A DNA stretch of 64,000 bases from Streptomyces sp. NBC_00654 (GCF_026341775.1 NZ_JAPEOB010000001.1:2976001-3040000), one strand, 5' to 3'; numbered from the stretch's first letter, positions 1-9,246 are shown. Notes: a model not told the origin generated them from the sequence alone. Made by a program: numbers and translations.

Positions 1-98
1 CGGGGCGAGGTGTCCCGCGCAACCCGATCCGGGTGTCGGATCGGCAACGGCCGCGCGCCTTGTGGTGCGGAACGTGGCGGGGGTGGGACCCTAGTGGT

Positions 99-539
99 AT
101 GAACATCCCTTTCTTGGACAACTGGCGTAAGCGTCAGGGCGGTACGCACGGAGCGGCGCTCGCGGCCGCCGTCGAGGCGGATCCCGACGGCGTGGCCGAG
201 CTGCTCGCCGAATGCGAGCTGCTGCGCGTCCGAGCAGGGCAGAACGGCCTCGAACTCGACGACAGTCCTGCCTCGTTGACCGCGCTCGACCAGCTGCCGC
301 CCCGCTGGCGCGACGACCCCGAGGAACTTCCCTGGCTGGGCAACGACGCCGGCCTCTACCTCGGGACCGTCCTCGTGCGTACCGTCCCCGGCGCGGTGTG
401 GGACATCTGGCCGAGCGGCCGGCCCGTGGTGCGCCTGGCCTCCGGGCGCGAGATCGATGTCGTCGAGGCCGGTCTCGACTGGGCGATGGCGGGCAGCCCC
501 GAGCTCTCCCAGGTGTACGCGGAGTCCGCCGAAGGCTGA
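99..539 (+). CDS. Conserved Streptomyces protein, DUF6278-like
   Basis: A 146-aa soluble protein beginning MNIPFLDNWRKR. I recognise the general look of the DUF6278 family of streptomycetes: this N-terminus plus a central PRWRDDPEE...WLGNDAGLYLGT block. No catalytic motif, signal peptide or membrane segment is visible. A GTG 66 bases upstream is also in frame, but the ATG is preferred because the family begins MNIPF and a purine-rich GGGGGTGGGA lies just upstream. Function unknown. The family name is from memory and moderately certain; that it is a real gene is fairly sure from codon bias. Confidence 0.75.
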   Translation: MNIPFLDNWRKRQGGTHGAALAAAVEADPDGVAELLAECELLRVRAGQNGLELDDSPASLTALDQLPPRWRDDPEELPWLGNDAGLYLGTVLVRTVPGAVWDIWPSGRPVVRLASGREIDVVEAGLDWAMAGSPELSQVYAESAEG

Positions 540-662
540 CCCCGCGGCCCGGCCGAGATAAAAAGCCTTATGCACCATTTACGCGTGTCGGGTGCGAAGT
601 CCCTTATCGGGATGGATAGTTTGCGCTGACCTCGACACAGCGACAAGTGGGTAGGGCAGCGT

Positions 663-1406
663 ATGGCCGTCGATCCGTTGATCGAGCTGCGGGACGTCAA
701 CAAGCATTTCGGAGAGTTGCACGTCCTGCAGAACATCAATCTCACCGTCGGCCGCGGGGAGGTGGTGGTGGTCATCGGCCCGTCCGGATCCGGCAAGTCA
801 ACGCTCTGCCGGACGATCAACAGACTTGAGACGATCGAGTCGGGCCACATCAGCATCGACGGCAGACCCCTCCCGGAGGAGGGGAAGGGGCTCGCGCAGC
901 TCCGGGCCGAAGTCGGCATGGTCTTCCAGTCGTTCAACCTGTTCGCACACAAGACCGTGCTGGCCAATGTCTCCCTCGCCCAGCTCAAGGTCCGCAAGCG
1001 AAAGAAGGACGAGGCCGACAAACGCTCCAGGGAGCTGCTGGAGCGGGTCGGTCTCGCCTCGCAGGCCGACAAGTTCCCCGCGCAGCTCTCCGGCGGCCAG
1101 CAGCAGCGTGTGGCCATCGCCCGCGCCCTGGCCATGGACCCCAAGGCCCTGCTGTTCGACGAGCCCACCTCGGCGCTCGACCCGGAAATGATCAATGAGG
1201 TGCTGGAGGTCATGCAGCAGCTCGCCCAGGAGGGCATGACCATGGTCGTGGTCACGCACGAGATGGGCTTCGCCCGTTCCGCCGCCAACCGCGTCGTGTT
1301 CATGGCCGACGGCTGCATCGTGGAGGACCGCACGCCGGAGGACTTCTTCACGTCCCCGTCGAGCGACCGCGCCAAGGACTTCCTGTCCAAGATCCTCAAG
1401 CACTGA
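663..1406 (+). CDS. gluA: Glutamate-type amino acid ABC transporter ATP-binding protein
   Basis: Cytoplasmic ATPase of a polar amino acid importer, 247 aa, the usual length for the GlnQ/GluA family. Visible motifs are the Walker [10 protein letters not shown], the Q-loop VFQSFNLF, the signature [15 protein letters not shown], the Walker [14 protein letters not shown] and the H-loop VVTHEMGF. It is the first of four co-directional genes (ATPase, binding lipoprotein, two permeases), the order of the corynebacterial/streptomycete gluABCD glutamate system. It is separated by 11 bases from gluB. A 120-bp AT-richer gap upstream should hold the promoter. Substrate (glutamate) is inferred from order and similarity. 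Confidence 0.92.
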   Translation: MAVDPLIELRDVNKHFGELHVLQNINLTVGRGEVVVVIGPSGSGKSTLCRTINRLETIESGHISIDGRPLPEEGKGLAQLRAEVGMVFQSFNLFAHKTVLANVSLAQLKVRKRKKDEADKRSRELLERVGLASQADKFPAQLSGGQQQRVAIARALAMDPKALLFDEPTSALDPEMINEVLEVMQQLAQEGMTMVVVTHEMGFARSAANRVVFMADGCIVEDRTPEDFFTSPSSDRAKDFLSKILKH

Positions 1407-1417
1407 CGGGAGGCTCC

Positions 1418-2377
1418 GTGTTGCGTACCACGAACTCGCGTACGAGAAGGTCCCGTACGGCAAGGTCCCGTACCGGGACGAAGGCCGCCGCTCTGGCCGG
1501 TCTCCTGCTCGCCGCGCTCGCGGCCGGGTGCGGCAAGGAGGGCAGCCCGCCGGTCAAGGGCCCGAAGCCGGAGGCGCTGCCCCAGTACACGGTCGACACC
1601 GGCTTCGACCTGCCCGACTCCCCGACCTGGGAGAAGGCCAAACGGCGGGGCCACCTGGTGGTCGGCGCCAAGGAGGACCAGCCCTACCTGGGCGAGAAGG
1701 ACCCGGCCAGCGGGATCTACTCCGGCTTCGACATCGAGATCGCCCGTATGACAGCGGCTTCGCTCGGCTTCGCACCGAAGTCGGTCCGCTTCAGGACGAT
1801 CGCCTCCGCCAACCGCGAGACCGCCCTCCAGAACGGGCAGATCGACTACTACGTCGGCACCTACACCATCAACGACATGCGCAAGAAGCTCGTCGGGTTC
1901 GCCGGCCCCTACTACATGGCCGGCCAGGGGCTGCTGGTGCGCACCGACGAGAACGACATCCACGGACCGCAGGACCTGGCGGGCAAGACCGTGTGCTCGG
2001 CGGCGGGCTCCACCCCGTACCAGCGCATCGCGGCCGACTACCCCGAGGCGGACCTCGTCGCCTACGACACGTACTCGATCTGTGTCGACAACCTGCTGAC
2101 CTACCAGGTCGACGCCGTCACCACCGATGACGCGATCCTGCTCGGCTTCGCGGCGAAGGCACCGGACGAGATGAAGGTCGTCGGGAAGCCGTTCTCCGAG
2201 GAGCCGTACGGCATCGGCGTGCCCCGCAGCGACAACGCGCTGCGCGCCGCGATCAACGACTCGCTGGAGGCCAACGAGAAGAACGGCAACTGGAAGAAGG
2301 CGTTCGAAGCGACGCTGGGCCTGTCCGGAGTGCCCGCGCCGAAGCCGCCGCCCATCGACCGCTACCCGGCGACCTGA
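1418..2377 (+). CDS. gluB: Glutamate-binding lipoprotein of the ABC importer
   Basis: Extracellular substrate-binding protein, 319 aa. An arginine-rich N-terminus is followed by a hydrophobic stretch and a lipobox (LAALAAGC), so the mature protein should be lipid-anchored at Cys. The body is a family 3 periplasmic-type fold (SBP_bac_3): GIYSGFDIEIARMTA, RETALQNGQIDYYVGT and the hinge-side DLAGKTVCSAAGSTPYQ are typical. The start is the GTG 11 bases after gluA, preceded by GGGAGG. It delivers substrate to the GluC/GluD permeases. Confidence 0.9.
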   Translation: MLRTTNSRTRRSRTARSRTGTKAAALAGLLLAALAAGCGKEGSPPVKGPKPEALPQYTVDTGFDLPDSPTWEKAKRRGHLVVGAKEDQPYLGEKDPASGIYSGFDIEIARMTAASLGFAPKSVRFRTIASANRETALQNGQIDYYVGTYTINDMRKKLVGFAGPYYMAGQGLLVRTDENDIHGPQDLAGKTVCSAAGSTPYQRIAADYPEADLVAYDTYSICVDNLLTYQVDAVTTDDAILLGFAAKAPDEMKVVGKPFSEEPYGIGVPRSDNALRAAINDSLEANEKNGNWKKAFEATLGLSGVPAPKPPPIDRYPAT

Positions 2378-2391
2378 GGGGACGGCCGCAC

Positions 2392-3036
2392 ATGGATGTA
2401 CTGACAGAGAACTTCTCGCTCTACGGCGAGGGCTTCCTCGGCACCGTCGAACTCACCGTCTACGCCTCGGTCCTGGCACTGGTCCTCGGATTCGTCATGG
2501 CCGCCTGCCGGGTCGCTCCGGTGGGCTCCTTCCGGGCGCTCGGTACGGTCTGGGTCACCGTGCTCCGCAACACCCCGCTCACCCTGCTGTTCTTCGCCGT
2601 CCTGCTCGGACTGCCGCGCTTCGGACTGGTCCTGCCGTTCAAGGTCTTCGCGGTCCTCGCGCTCGGCTGCTACACCTCCGCGTTCATCTGCGAGGTGCTG
2701 CGCTCCGGCATCAACACCGTGCCCACGGGGCAGGGCGAGGCGGCGCGCAGCCTGGGGATGACCTTCGGGCAGACCCTGAGCGGCGTGGTGCTGCCGCAGG
2801 CCTTCCGCTCGGTGATCCCGCCGGTCGGCTCGACCCTCATCGCCCTGGCCAAGAACTCGGCGATCGCGGGTGCGTTCAGCGTCACCGAACTGCTCGGCAC
2901 CTACAAGACGCTCAATGAGCTGGGCTACAGCATCATCTGGACGTTCATCTGGATCGCCGTCGGCTATCTGATCATCACCCTGTCCATCAGTGCGCTGTTC
3001 AACGTGCTGGAGAAGCGCTGGGGAGTCGCCCGATGA
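2392..3036 (+). CDS. gluC: Glutamate ABC transporter permease, first subunit
   Basis: Inner-membrane permease of the HisM/GlnP type, 214 aa with about five hydrophobic segments. The conserved EAA loop that docks on the ATPase is visible as GQGEAARSLGMTFGQTLSGVVLPQAF. It lies 14 bases after gluB and overlaps gluD by 4 bases (ATGA), indicating translational coupling. Confidence 0.9.
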   Translation: MDVLTENFSLYGEGFLGTVELTVYASVLALVLGFVMAACRVAPVGSFRALGTVWVTVLRNTPLTLLFFAVLLGLPRFGLVLPFKVFAVLALGCYTSAFICEVLRSGINTVPTGQGEAARSLGMTFGQTLSGVVLPQAFRSVIPPVGSTLIALAKNSAIAGAFSVTELLGTYKTLNELGYSIIWTFIWIAVGYLIITLSISALFNVLEKRWGVAR

Positions 3037-3905
3037 CCACCCACTCCACCCCCTCGGCGACCGCCCTCTACGACATCCCGGGCCCGCTGACCCGCAAGCG
3101 GCACTTCCTGTACGGGGTCGGCTCCACGGTCCTGATCCTGGCGCTGGTCGGCTGGGTCGTCTATCTGCTCTTCGACACCGACCAGTTCACCAGCGAGAAG
3201 TGGACGCCCTTCGAGTACAAGGGCATCCAGGAACTGCTGCTGCGCGGGCTGGGCAACACCCTCAAGGCGTTCGCGTACGCCGCGGTGCTCTCGCTGGCAC
3301 TGGGCGCGGTGCTCGCCGTCGGCCGTCTCTCCGCGCACCGGCCGGTGCGCTGGATCGCGACACTGCTGGTCGAGTTCTTCCGGGCCATGCCGGTGCTGGT
3401 GATGATCTTCTTCATCTTCGTGGCACTGAAGGTGCAGCCACTGCCCGCCCTGGTCGCCGGACTGACCCTCTACAACGGCTCCGTCCTCGCGGAGGTGTTC
3501 CGCACGGGCGTCAACTCCGTGGAGCGCGGCCAGGGGGAGGCCGCGTACGCGCTCGGCATGCGCAAGACGCAGGTCACGACCTTCGTCCTGGCACCCCAGG
3601 CGGTACGCGCCATGATGCCCACCATCATCAGCCAGTTGGTGGTGGCCCTGAAGGACACCTCGCTCGGCTATCTGATCACCTATGAGGAATTCCTCCACGC
3701 GGGAAAGCTGATCGCGTCGAATCTCGACTACGATCTCCCCTTCATCCCTGTGGTGATGGTGATCTCACCCATCTACATCGGGATGTGCATGCTGCTGTCG
3801 TGGTTCGCCACCTGGGTGGCGAAACGGCAGCGGCGCAATCCGAAGACCGAGGCGGTAGGTGTTGCCGAGGCCGAACCAGGGACGCTGCTGCCGCGAGGGC
3901 AGTAG
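3033..3905 (+). CDS. gluD: Glutamate ABC transporter permease, second subunit
   Basis: Second permease of the importer, 290 aa, with an N-terminal hydrophobic anchor before the five-helix permease core, as is usual for GluD. EAA loop: GQGEAAYALGMRKTQVTTFVLAPQA. The start overlaps the stop of gluC by 4 bases. The last 30 residues form a polar cytoplasmic tail. It ends the operon; no strong hairpin follows. Confidence 0.9.
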   Translation: MTTHSTPSATALYDIPGPLTRKRHFLYGVGSTVLILALVGWVVYLLFDTDQFTSEKWTPFEYKGIQELLLRGLGNTLKAFAYAAVLSLALGAVLAVGRLSAHRPVRWIATLLVEFFRAMPVLVMIFFIFVALKVQPLPALVAGLTLYNGSVLAEVFRTGVNSVERGQGEAAYALGMRKTQVTTFVLAPQAVRAMMPTIISQLVVALKDTSLGYLITYEEFLHAGKLIASNLDYDLPFIPVVMVISPIYIGMCMLLSWFATWVAKRQRRNPKTEAVGVAEAEPGTLLPRGQ

Positions 3906-3937
3906 CCGGGCAGTGCCCGCCCGGCGGCAGCCGGTGA

Positions 3938-4238
3938 TCACTTCTCGCGCGGCGGGACCGAGAGGCACCTCGGATCCGTGCCGGGCGAGGAGAAGGTCAG
4001 CTGCGCGCCGGTCGGGTTGTGCTCGATGTACAGCGGATCGACGGTGTCGATCACCAGGGCGAGCCGGTGACCGGCCGGGACGTCGTAGGCCGTGGAGAAC
4101 TGCTCCAGGTCCACGGGGAACGGCCGGCCCGGGGTCCGCCCGGGGAAGGTGCGGGGGCGTTGCCGACCGGTTCGCCGAGGCCGGGCGGCCCCACGTCGTG
4201 GAAACGGGCGACGAGGGTGCCGCTCTCCCCGGTGCGGT
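3938..4238 (-). pseudogene. Remnant of a CocE/NonD-type (X-Pro dipeptidyl-peptidase-like) hydrolase C-terminus
   Basis: Read on the minus strand, about 65 codons ending at a TGA (bases 3940-3938) encode a coherent C-terminal beta-sandwich segment: FPVDLEQFSTAYDVPAGHRL, then ALVIDTVDPLYIEHNP and LTFSSPGTDPRCLSVPPREK. Just upstream a second frame encodes GESGTLVARFHDVGPP, which fits the preceding strand of the same domain. The frame breaks near a C-run at about 4145-4165. There is no start codon, no catalytic domain and no room for one before the L,D-transpeptidase gene. Family assignment is from recalled motifs; decay is seen directly. Confidence 0.6.
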
Positions 4239-4277
4239 GACGCGGTGGGCGGCGCGGCGGAACCGCGGCACCCACGA

Positions 4278-5489
4278 TCATTTCAGCGCGCTCTTCGCCT
4301 GCCAGTCGGCCCAGGAGACGTTCCACGCGCCGTAGCCGTTGCCCTCGGCCACCGTGCCCTTGGCGTCGGCCCCGGTGATCTCGAACGGGTCGCCGACCCG
4401 CACCTGCCCGTACAGCGAGGCGGCGTTCGCGTCGCTCATGCCGACACAGCCCGAACTGTGGTTGGCGCGGCCGAAGTAGGCGGTGTTCCACGGTGCGGCG
4501 TGCGCGTACATGCCCGACCAGGTCAGGCGCATCGAGTAGTCGACCATCTTGTCGTAGGCGTCGCCCAGCCCGACCGTCTCGGAGCGCATGTTGATCGTGC
4601 CCTCCTTGGACATCAGGACGGCCGTGCCCCGCCAGGACGCCTTGTCGCCGCCCGGGGTGCCCGCGGACATCGGGACGTCCAGGACCTGCTTGCCGTCGCG
4701 GTGCAGAGCGAGGCGGTGGCTGTCGAGGTCGACCTTGACCACCTGGGCGGAGCCGATGGTGAACGTCGTGGCGTAGTCGCGTACGAACCAGCCGCCCGCG
4801 GCACCCGTGTCGACCCCGTTCAGTTCCGCGTCCAGGGTGACCTTCGTACCGGGCTTCCAGTACTCCTTCGGCCGCCAGTCGACCCGGTCCTTGCCGGAGT
4901 AGTCCCGCAGCCAGCCCCAGGAGCCCTCGGTGTTGTCCGAGGTGGAGACCTTCAGACCCTTCTCGACGGCGGCCTTGTCCTTCACCGGGTTGTCGAAGAC
5001 GATCGACAGCGGCTGACCGATGCCGACCGTGGTGTTCTTCCCCGGGGCGAGGGTCAGCTTGTTGACCTTGTCCGCCGCCGCCGTGGTGAACCCGGCCCGG
5101 TCGCTGCCGCCGTCCTTGTCCTCCGCCGCCACGGTGTACGCGGTGCCGGGCGCCGCGACCCGCGCTGACGTCCAGCTCCTGCCGTCGGCCGATATCCGCC
5201 CGTCCAGCGCCTCGCCCTTCGCGCCGGTCACCGTGACCTTCTTCAGCTCGCCCCGCGCCAGCGTCACCTTCACCGGCTGTCCCGCCGCGGCTCGCGTGCC
5301 CGTCAGATTCACCGAAATGCTGGTGTCCGGGTTCTTCGCCGATCCGGCCACCTGCTCCGAGGAGGAGGCCGATCCGCCGGAACAGGCGGTGAGTGCGGCG
5401 CCGAGCACCACGACCGGGCCGATCAGGGTGTGCCGGGCCGGGCGGCCGGCCGGAACGGATCGGCGTATGCGCCGGCGTGCAGAGCTCAA
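4278..5489 (-). CDS. L,D-transpeptidase lipoprotein with Ig-like domains
   Basis: Cell-wall enzyme that forms 3-3 peptidoglycan cross-links, 403 aa, outside the membrane. The N-terminus has an arginine-rich segment, a hydrophobic helix and a lipobox (GAALTACSGG). Residues about 45-240 are two Ig-like beta domains, as in mycobacterial LdtB-type enzymes. The C-terminal YkuD domain carries HAAPWNTAYFGRANHSSGCVG, with H344 and catalytic C348. The start chosen is a TTG 8 bases after GGAGG (bases 5489-5487); upstream ATG/GTG options lack a ribosome site. Confidence 0.88.
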   Translation of the reverse strand: MSSARRRIRRSVPAGRPARHTLIGPVVVLGAALTACSGGSASSSEQVAGSAKNPDTSISVNLTGTRAAAGQPVKVTLARGELKKVTVTGAKGEALDGRISADGRSWTSARVAAPGTAYTVAAEDKDGGSDRAGFTTAAADKVNKLTLAPGKNTTVGIGQPLSIVFDNPVKDKAAVEKGLKVSTSDNTEGSWGWLRDYSGKDRVDWRPKEYWKPGTKVTLDAELNGVDTGAAGGWFVRDYATTFTIGSAQVVKVDLDSHRLALHRDGKQVLDVPMSAGTPGGDKASWRGTAVLMSKEGTINMRSETVGLGDAYDKMVDYSMRLTWSGMYAHAAPWNTAYFGRANHSSGCVGMSDANAASLYGQVRVGDPFEITGADAKGTVAEGNGYGAWNVSWADWQAKSALK

Positions 5490-5703
5490 CGGAAAAACCT
5501 CCAGGACATGTGCTTCTCGCCAGGAGAGAGGCATCGCCCCCGGCTCCGGGTTCCGTAAATCCCCGGATATTCCGGAATTCCGTGTGTGACATGGGCCGCA
5601 GTGCGACGGAGGTACGGGCATCCGGGTTCTTGCCCGAGGCGGTCCTGACGATCGGGGCGGCACGGGGCTACCCTGCGCGGACTGTCGTTTACTGGAGGTT
5701 CGC

Positions 5704-7521
5704 ATGCGCCGTTCAGTCGGGCGTAGTACGACGTTCTTAGCCGTCCTCGCGGTTGTCGCCTCGGTCGGGGCAGCCGCCCCCGCCGGTTCCGCGCCTCTGG
5801 CCCCCGCGCATCCGGGTCCGTCCAAGTCGCCCGTGGCGGTGGGGTACGGGGGCGCCGTCTCCAGCGTCGACGAGGACGCGTCGGCGGCCGGTATCGAGGT
5901 GCTCCGCAAGGGAGGCAACGCCGTGGACGCCGCCGTGGCGACCGCGGCCGCGCTCGGTGTCACCGAGCCGTATTCGGCGGGTGTCGGCGGCGGTGGCTAC
6001 TTCGTCCACTACGACGCGAAGAGGCGCACCGTACAGACGATCGACGGCCGGGAGACCGCACCGCGCAGCGCGGACTCCTCGCTCTTCCTGGAGAACGGGA
6101 AGCCGATCCCGTTCGACGACGCCGTCACCAGCGGCCTCGGAGTCGGTACCCCCGGCACCCCGGCGACCTGGGAGAAGGCGCTGGACACCTGGGGCACCAA
6201 GTCGCTGCGCACACTGCTGAAACCGGCCGAGCGGCTGGCCCGCGACGGATTCGTCGTGGACGAAACGTTCCGCTCGCAGACCGCGGGGAATCAGGCCAGG
6301 TTCGCCGACTTCCCGGCCTCCGCCGAACTGTTCCTGCCCGGTGGCCGACTGCCGGTGGTGGGTTCGGTCTTCAAGAACCCCGACCTGGCCCGTACCTACG
6401 AGGAGCTGGGCCGGGAGGGCATCGACGAGCTGTACCGGGGCGACCTGGCCGACGACATCGTCCGTACGGTCCGCAGGCCCCCCGTCGACCCGGGGGCCAC
6501 CCGTGCGGTCCGGCCGGGCGATCTGACGGGCAGGGACCTGAAGGCGTACCGGGTGCTGCGGCAGGACCCGACGAAGGTCGGCTACCGGGGGCTCGACGTG
6601 TACGGCATGGCGCCGTCCTCGTCCGGTGGTACGAGTGTCGGCGAGGCGCTCAACATCCTTGAGTCCACGGACCTTTCGCGGGCGAGCAAGGTCCAGTATC
6701 TGCACCGGCTGATCGAGTCGAGCCGGATCGCGTTCGCCGACCGGGGGCGCTGGGTCGGTGACCCGGCGTTCGAGGACGTACCCACGCGAGGACTGCTGAG
6801 CCAGCGGTTCGCCGACTCCCGGGAGTGCCTGATCAAGGACGACGCGGTGCTGACCAGCCCGCTGGCCCCCGGCGACCCGCGCGATCCGAAGGCCTGCGCG
6901 AGTGGTGGGACGGCGGCTCCGACGACGTTCGAGGGGGAGAACACCACCCATCTGACGACCGCCGACAAGTGGGGCAACGTCGTCGCGTACACCCTGACCA
7001 TCGAGTCGACCGGCGGCAGCGGCATCACGGTGCCGGGCCGCGGCTTCCTGCTCAACAACGAGCTGACCGACTTCTCCTTCGCGCCCGCCGCCCCCGCGGT
7101 TCACGATCCGAACCTGCCGGGGCCCGGGAAGCGCCCGAGGTCGTCGATCTCGCCGACCATCGTGCTGAAGCACGGCAGGCCGGTGCTGGCCCTGGGCTCC
7201 CCGGGCGGCGCGACGATCATCACCACCGTGCTCCAGTCGCTGACCGGCCACCTCGACCGCGGGCTCCCGCTGGTCGATGCCATCGCGGCGCCGCGCGCCA
7301 GCCAGCGCAACTCGCCGGCCACGGAGATCGAGCCGGGACTCTGGGACAGCCCCGTGCGGGCGGAACTGGAGGCGCTCGGACACGTCTTCAAGCTGAACCC
7401 GGAGATCGGTGCGGCCACCGGAGTGCAGCGGCTGCCGGACGGCCGGTGGCTGGCGGCGGCGGAAAAGGTGCGGCGTGGCGGTGGCTCGGCCATGGTGGTG
7501 CATCCGAGCGGCAGGCGCTGA
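5704..7521 (+). CDS. ggt: Gamma-glutamyltransferase (secreted)
   Basis: Cleaves or transfers the gamma-glutamyl group of glutathione-like compounds; N-terminal nucleophile hydrolase, 605 aa. A signal peptide occupies residues 1-31. The autoprocessing site is before Thr414 in the TTHLTTADKWGN motif, giving large and small subunits. The oxyanion/substrate loops LNNELTDFSF and GSPGGATIITTVLQ are present. Codon 12 is TTA (5737-5739), which in Streptomyces needs the bldA tRNA, so expression may be tied to development. The ribosome site CTGGAGG precedes the ATG. A strong hairpin follows. Confidence 0.93.
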   Translation: MRRSVGRSTTFLAVLAVVASVGAAAPAGSAPLAPAHPGPSKSPVAVGYGGAVSSVDEDASAAGIEVLRKGGNAVDAAVATAAALGVTEPYSAGVGGGGYFVHYDAKRRTVQTIDGRETAPRSADSSLFLENGKPIPFDDAVTSGLGVGTPGTPATWEKALDTWGTKSLRTLLKPAERLARDGFVVDETFRSQTAGNQARFADFPASAELFLPGGRLPVVGSVFKNPDLARTYEELGREGIDELYRGDLADDIVRTVRRPPVDPGATRAVRPGDLTGRDLKAYRVLRQDPTKVGYRGLDVYGMAPSSSGGTSVGEALNILESTDLSRASKVQYLHRLIESSRIAFADRGRWVGDPAFEDVPTRGLLSQRFADSRECLIKDDAVLTSPLAPGDPRDPKACASGGTAAPTTFEGENTTHLTTADKWGNVVAYTLTIESTGGSGITVPGRGFLLNNELTDFSFAPAAPAVHDPNLPGPGKRPRSSISPTIVLKHGRPVLALGSPGGATIITTVLQSLTGHLDRGLPLVDAIAAPRASQRNSPATEIEPGLWDSPVRAELEALGHVFKLNPEIGAATGVQRLPDGRWLAAAEKVRRGGGSAMVVHPSGRR

Positions 7522-7546
7522 CCTCCGCCCGGACGAGTCACGGCCG

Positions 7547-7590
7547 GCGGGGCCGGTACGGAGCGGCACCACGCGAAGTACCGGCCCCGC
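7547..7590 (+). terminator. Inverted repeat terminator after ggt
   Basis: Perfect 13-bp arms (GCGGGGCCGGTAC at 7547-7559 and its complement at 7578-7590) around an 18-nt loop, 25 bases after the ggt stop and before the chitosanase start. Confidence 0.7.
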
Positions 7591-7660
7591 AGCCTCGGCG
7601 GCGGCAGCTCAGGAAGGGCTCCCAGGAGCCCTTCGGCCCAGCGGAAAGGCCTCTCGCACG

Positions 7661-8410
7661 GTGCGTACCCGAACGCTCGCTCTGACCGCGGCCTGTGGTG
7701 CCGCCCTGCTCGGCCCGGTGGCGCTGCCCGCCACGGCGACCGGCCTCGGGACCGGCCCCGGCGCCGGTCCCGGAACCGGCGACACCGGTCCGGCCCACCG
7801 GCCGGCCGTTTCCGGGGACGCGGCCCCGGTGACCGCCTCGGCACTGCTGGCCGGGACGATGTCCTGTACGCGGATCTCCCGAGGCCTCTACCGTACGGAC
7901 GCCCACCGGCCGAAGGCGACCGTTCCGGTGTGCGGCACGAAGGACGCCGTGTTCTGGAAGGCGGACATGGACATCGACTGTGACGGCCGGAAGACCGAGG
8001 CCTGCAACCGGAAGACCGACCCGTACTTCCTGCCGGAGACGGCCTTCCGGACGTCCCGGGGCAAGCCGCTGGACTCGGCCGCGCTGCCGTACGTGGTGGT
8101 GCCCGCGCCCGGTCCGGTCTGGGACCACCGCAGGTCCGGGATCTCCGGCGGCAGCGTCGTCGCCGTCGTCCACCGGGACCTGGTGCGCTACGCCGTCGTC
8201 GGTGACACGGGACCCGGCGGTGTCATCGGGGAGGCTTCGTACGCCACCGCCGAGGCGCTCGGCATCGACCCCGATCCCCGGAGCGGTGGCACGGACTCCG
8301 GTGTCACCTACCTCGTGTTCAAGAACTCCCGGGTCTCGCCGATCGAGAGCCGCACGAAGGCGGTTGCCGAGGGTGAGGCTCTGGCCAGGAAGTTCCTCGA
8401 CGGCGACTGA
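7661..8410 (+). CDS. Secreted chitosanase, glycoside hydrolase family 75
   Basis: Extracellular enzyme hydrolysing chitosan, 249 aa. The GTG start follows GGAAAGG by about 10 bases and is followed by a clear signal peptide (arginines, then ALTAACGAALLGPVALPATA). The catalytic body has the GH75 hallmarks as I recall them: VFWKADMDIDCDG, a YVVVPAPG strand, GGSVVAVVHRDLVRYAVVGD, GEASYATAEALGIDPDPR and VTYLVFKNSRVSPIE. The stretch after the signal peptide is Gly/Pro/Thr-rich and probably a flexible spacer. Family assignment is fairly sure; activity is inferred. Confidence 0.82.
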   Translation: MRTRTLALTAACGAALLGPVALPATATGLGTGPGAGPGTGDTGPAHRPAVSGDAAPVTASALLAGTMSCTRISRGLYRTDAHRPKATVPVCGTKDAVFWKADMDIDCDGRKTEACNRKTDPYFLPETAFRTSRGKPLDSAALPYVVVPAPGPVWDHRRSGISGGSVVAVVHRDLVRYAVVGDTGPGGVIGEASYATAEALGIDPDPRSGGTDSGVTYLVFKNSRVSPIESRTKAVAEGEALARKFLDGD

Positions 8411-8437
8411 GCGCGGTGACCGTTCACCCGGGCCGCA

Positions 8438-9205
8438 TCACAGCGCCGTGAGGATGCGGGGTCCGTCGTCGGTGATGGCCACCGTGTGTTCGGCGTGCGC
8501 CGCCCGGCTGCCGTCGCCGGTCCGCAGCGTCCAGCCGTCCCGGTCCGGATGGAACACGTCCTGACCGCCGCCGATCAGCATCGGCTCGATCGCGAGCACC
8601 ATTCCGTGCCGCAGCGGCATACCGCGTCCGGGCCGCCCCTCGTTCGGTACGCCCGGGTCCTCGTGCATCGAACGGCCGATACCGTGACCGCCGAATCCTT
8701 CCGGGATGCCGTAACCGGCCGTCCGGCAGACCGTGCCGATGGCATGGGCAATGTCACCGATCCGGTTGCCCACGACCGCCGCTCCGATGCCCGCCTCCAG
8801 CGCGGCGAACGCCGTGTCGATCAGCCGGGTGTCGGCGGGGCGCGCGCGGCCCACGGTGAAGCTGATCGCCGAGTCGCCGGCCCAGCCGTCCAGGACGGCG
8901 CCCGCGTCGATGCTCAGCAGATCGCCGTCACGCAGCCGGTATCCGGTGGGGATGCCGTGCACGATGGCGTCGTTGACGGACGCGCAGATCACGGCGGGGA
9001 ACGGGGTGGGCGCGAAGTGCGGCCGGTAGTTCAGGAACGGCGAGGTGGCCCCCGCCTCGCGCAGGACGTCGCGGGCCGTCTCGTCGAGTTCGAGGAGGCT
9101 GACACCGACCGCCGCCGCCTCCTTCGCGCGGGTCAGCAGCTGTGCGACGACGCGGCCGGTCTCACGCATCGCTTCGATGGATGTGTCTGTCTTGAGTTGC
9201 ACCAT
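8438..9205 (-). CDS. map: Type I methionine aminopeptidase
   Basis: Removes the initiator methionine from nascent proteins; dinuclear metal enzyme of 255 aa in the cytoplasm. Metal-binding residues are visible in the pita-bread fold order: the LSIDAGAVLDGWAGDSA aspartates, GHGIGRSMHEDPGVPN (His) and MVLAIEPML (Glu), with a final glutamate near HTVAI. It starts at the ATG of MVQLKTDTSIEAM rather than an upstream GTG, because the upstream residues do not fit the family. It is divergent from the XRE gene with 41 bases between starts. Streptomycetes usually carry several map paralogues. Confidence 0.9.
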   Translation of the reverse strand: MVQLKTDTSIEAMRETGRVVAQLLTRAKEAAAVGVSLLELDETARDVLREAGATSPFLNYRPHFAPTPFPAVICASVNDAIVHGIPTGYRLRDGDLLSIDAGAVLDGWAGDSAISFTVGRARPADTRLIDTAFAALEAGIGAAVVGNRIGDIAHAIGTVCRTAGYGIPEGFGGHGIGRSMHEDPGVPNEGRPGRGMPLRHGMVLAIEPMLIGGGQDVFHPDRDGWTLRTGDGSRAAHAEHTVAITDDGPRILTAL

Positions 9206-9215
9206 GCCAATTACT

Positions 9216-9234
9216 ATACCGGTCAGAGCGGTAT
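9216..9234. promoter_or_regulatory. Palindromic operator candidate between map and the XRE gene
   Basis: Inverted repeat ATACCG (9216-9221) and CGGTAT (9229-9234) with a 7-nt spacer, inside a 41-bp gap between two divergent start codons. Both promoters must fit here, so one bound repressor could silence both genes. Binding by the adjacent XRE protein is inferred. Confidence 0.5.
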
Positions 9235-9246
9235 TAGAATGACGGC

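Noticed and set aside
356..1963. Long minus-strand open frame opposite the glutamate transporter genes
   Set aside because: Antisense frame kept open by high GC3 of gluA/gluB; residue composition is Arg/Ser-rich with no domain.
4051..5592. Minus-strand frame overlapping the L,D-transpeptidase
   Set aside because: Gly/Arg-rich shadow frame of a clearly identified gene; only its last part (about 4160-4238) reads as part of the hydrolase remnant.
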